From positions 20,049,201-20,113,200 of the forward strand of contig OZ038422.1 in assembly GCA_964036155.1 (NCBI GenBank): 64,000 nt of DNA, written 5' to 3'. Below are positions 61,566-64,000 of the stretch, one piece after another. The first letter of the stretch is position 1; the number at the start of each line of letters is the position of its first letter. This stretch comes from Diploscapter coronatus (taxonomy: Eukaryota > Nematoda > Chromadorea > Rhabditida > Rhabditidae). The notes under the pieces are model-generated. The model made no database searches. It had not been told where the DNA came from and worked only from the letters and a program-made list of their open reading frames with translations. The translations under genes and the position numbers were made by a program.

Positions 61566-64000
61566 ATGCAACATCAGCCTCGCGGGTCTGCAGCTCCGGC
61601 AGTTTCTCTCACTCCAATGGCTAATCGGTATCAACAGCAACAACCCGTAAGATTCAACATATTATGAAGAAAAGATAACATTTTTAAAATTCAAGTACAT
61701 GAGCAAAATGAGAAAATTTTGGATGTCAGGCACATTCAGAATCGGTATCGGAATTGAACTTCTAGATATCAGATAGCGACTTTCCATATCACTTCTGGTC
61801 ACAAACAAACTGGAAAACTTTGTAGAGATTCACTCCTCAATTCTTTTCTTACTTTCATAATTTGAATGAAAAATTATGAATGTTTTTGATGAAAATATTT
61901 TTCGAAGGAAAAAAATATCATCTCTGAAGGATTTTTTACTCAGAACGTTCTAGTTTTATATCGTTAAGCAAGGAGTGCCTCAGTCATCTCAGCCTCATGC
62001 GGTGCGTCGTCCGATGCCCGGCCAAATGATGCAGAATCTCGCAATGCAGCAGCCGGGCAGAATGCAGGCAAACAAGAAGAAGAGGAGGTACATCGACAAA
62101 CTCATTGCTCCTAAAGTAAGAAATTATAATAATCAAACATGAATTTCGAAGCGAATTTGTTCAGGTTCGTGAACTCGTTCCTGAATCTCAGGCATACATG
62201 GACTTGCTGGCCTATGAACAGAAGCTGGATGCTACAATTTCGAGAAAGAAACTAGACATTCAGGTTCGTCTTGCTCAGCGTAATTTGTGCTGATCCACAC
62301 GGGTCCGCGTGAGTCGGTAGTCACGAATTGCGGATCCGCAGCTTTTGCCGATGCAAACGGATCCGTACCGATCTGTGTAGATTGGAAATTTCTGAATTTG
62401 CTGGTCCGCAATTTTAACGTCGAGTGAAATTGTCTCACTAGGGATCGATGCGAATTAAGTTTGGATTCTAAATGAATTCCTATCTGGGGTTTCGAAACTT
62501 CGATTTAGATTCTGAATTTAAAAAAAAAAAAAGCTGAATACCCCCGATTCTGATCTTGAATTATGATTTTTGTAATGACTTCTGATTGAAATTTATAATC
62601 CTGAGATAACGAAATTGATATTTTCCACTTAGGAAACTCTTAAACGCCCACAGAAGATCAAGCGTCGTCTGCGTATCTACATTTCTCACACATTTCTGCC
62701 TGGTAGAGAGCCCGAAAGAGAAGGAGATGAAGGGACGACGCCGATGTGGGAATTGAGAGTGGAGGGCAGACTGCTGGACGACATTCCGCAGAATGGAAAC
62801 GGGGCTGGCAATGCCAATGGAGGCAGTGGCAATGCAGCGACTGCTGCTGCTGCTGCTGCTGCTGCCGCCGCGAACAGACCCATCTCCAAGAAGAAATTCA
62901 GCTCTTTCTTCAAGAGTTTGGTGAGAAAAATCGCATCGTCATTTGTGAGTTGAATAAAATTATTTTCAGGTAATTGAACTTGACAAGGACATCTACGGTC
63001 CTGACAATCATCTGGTCGAGTGGCACAGAACCCCGACGACGAATGAAACTGATGGATTCCAAGTGAAGCGACCGGGAGACAGACCTGTGAAATGCACGAT
63101 TCTGTTACTGCTCGACTATCAGCCAATGAAATTCAAACTGCATCCGAGATTGGCTAAGGTACGAACGAGTTAAAATCTGAAAGTTACTGAAATCATCATG
63201 AGAGGGTTCGTTCTATTACCATCATACTGTTTTATCTACCTAAAATACTATCGAGCTCGTCGCTAGTATTCGGCGTTGGAAAGAGCGTGCTCCAAGGAGA
63301 AAACACTAATTTTGCATTAGGGCGTGGTCTTTCCAACGGCGAATATGATGCTATCTTGAGATTTTTTAATTTCGAATTTTAGGTTCTCGGAGTTGCAGCA
63401 GAAACTCGTCCGAAGATAATCGAGGCTCTGTGGCAATACATCAAAACGCACAAACTGCAAGATCCAAATGATCGCGACACAATCATGTGCGACGTTTTTC
63501 TCGAACAGTGCTTCGGAGTCAAGAAGATTCGATTCATGGAAATCCCACAGCGACTGCATCAACTTCTGTCTCAGCCTGACCCTCTTGTCCTGAATCATGT
63601 TATTCAGCACAACGAGGGAGGTGCCGAGAAGAATACCGCTTGTTATGATATAGGTAGGAATATTATCGAAGCTACCAGAAAGAACCTCCAAATTTCAGAT
63701 GTGGAAGTGGAAGATCCAATGAAGCAGCACATGGCGTCGTTCATCCACTCGCAGCAGAATCAACAGGAAATCGCATCTCTCGATCAGAAGATATTCGACA
63801 TAGTTGAACAGGTAGTCTTTTTCAATCGACCATTTTTTCTGTAAAAAGGAAAAAGGTGAATTAAAACAGCTCTTTCTCCCTATCTTTAATCTCAAAATGT
63901 TCTATCTCGACCATACTATCTAAATTTTTCCCTTCAGAAATTCTCAGGAAGTAATTCTGGCTACATTCAGATAAACGAATGGAAGATACGGCGCGATTTC
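61566..64000 (+). CDS. SMARCD/BAF60 SWI/SNF subunit, truncated at the window end
   Basis: BAF60 proteins are core SWI/SNF (BAF) subunits linking the remodeller to transcription factors. Exons: 61566-61649, 61973-62116, 62165-62264, 62632-62921, 62971-63160, 63383-63654, 63700-63811 and 63940 onward. Strong marks: [20 protein letters not shown] (human [20 protein letters not shown]), the [12 protein letters not shown] and [12 protein letters not shown] blocks, [20 protein letters not shown] and [20 protein letters not shown]. The SWIB domain follows ([58 protein letters not shown]). A Gly/Asn then poly-Ala insertion (ten Ala encoded by a GCT run at 62843-62872) sits just before [11 protein letters not shown]. 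The N-terminus is Gln/Pro-rich. The frame is still open at 64000 ([10 protein letters not shown], human INQLKTQREF), so about the last quarter is missing. Confidence 0.95.

Noticed and set aside
1..64000. CRISPR arrays, phage genes, bacterial operons
   Set aside because: All recognised genes are spliced animal genes; repeats present are inverted or dispersed, not regularly spaced.

Overview
This is a window of animal (metazoan) nuclear DNA with spliced genes on both strands. There are no bacterial or phage-like features. Introns have GT donors and pyrimidine-rich acceptors of the TTTTCAG/TTGCAG type. Many introns are only about 45-100 bp, but a few run to kilobases. Genes are dense and change strand often. 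Almost every recognisable start codon lies within about 20 nt downstream of a good 3' splice acceptor, and one trio of genes is tightly co-oriented. Together these point to a nematode-like genome with spliced-leader trans-splicing. This is inference. A clear VKOR gene argues against Caenorhabditis, where to my knowledge VKOR has not been found.

Layout. 1-606 (-): 3' part of an unidentified gene. 2152-8219 (-): JADE/PHF15-17 double-PHD chromatin protein. 9532-13108 (+): ZC3H10-like CCCH protein. 14563-16512 (-): RAL small GTPase, with a possible alternative first coding exon 6.4 kb upstream (22881-23007). 16.5-26 kb is otherwise nearly gene-free. 26191-28978 (-): WDR4/Trm82. 30187-33490 (-): a seven-TM receptor-like gene with a 1.3 kb inverted repeat overlapping one exon. 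35720-38111, 38551-40241 and 40407-42512 (+): WDR45/WIPI, ZNRD2 and MRM1 in series. 45017-47239 (+): unidentified multi-TM protein. 47962-49104 (+): VKOR. 49345-51827 (-): TFIIH p34 (GTF2H3). 52547-60103 (-): PCF11. 61566 to the window end (+): SMARCD/BAF60, truncated.

Functionally this is mostly housekeeping: chromatin (JADE, BAF60), transcription and mRNA 3' ends (TFIIH p34, PCF11), tRNA and mitochondrial rRNA methylation (WDR4, MRM1), autophagy (WIPI), exocyst/Ral signalling and the vitamin K cycle, with two fast-evolving membrane-protein genes among them. No shared pathway is evident. The non-coding DNA carries several MITE-like hairpins and at least three dispersed repeat families.

Exon positions were read by eye from splice sites and reading-frame phase. 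Most should be exact or within a few bases; 5' and 3' UTRs were not determined.
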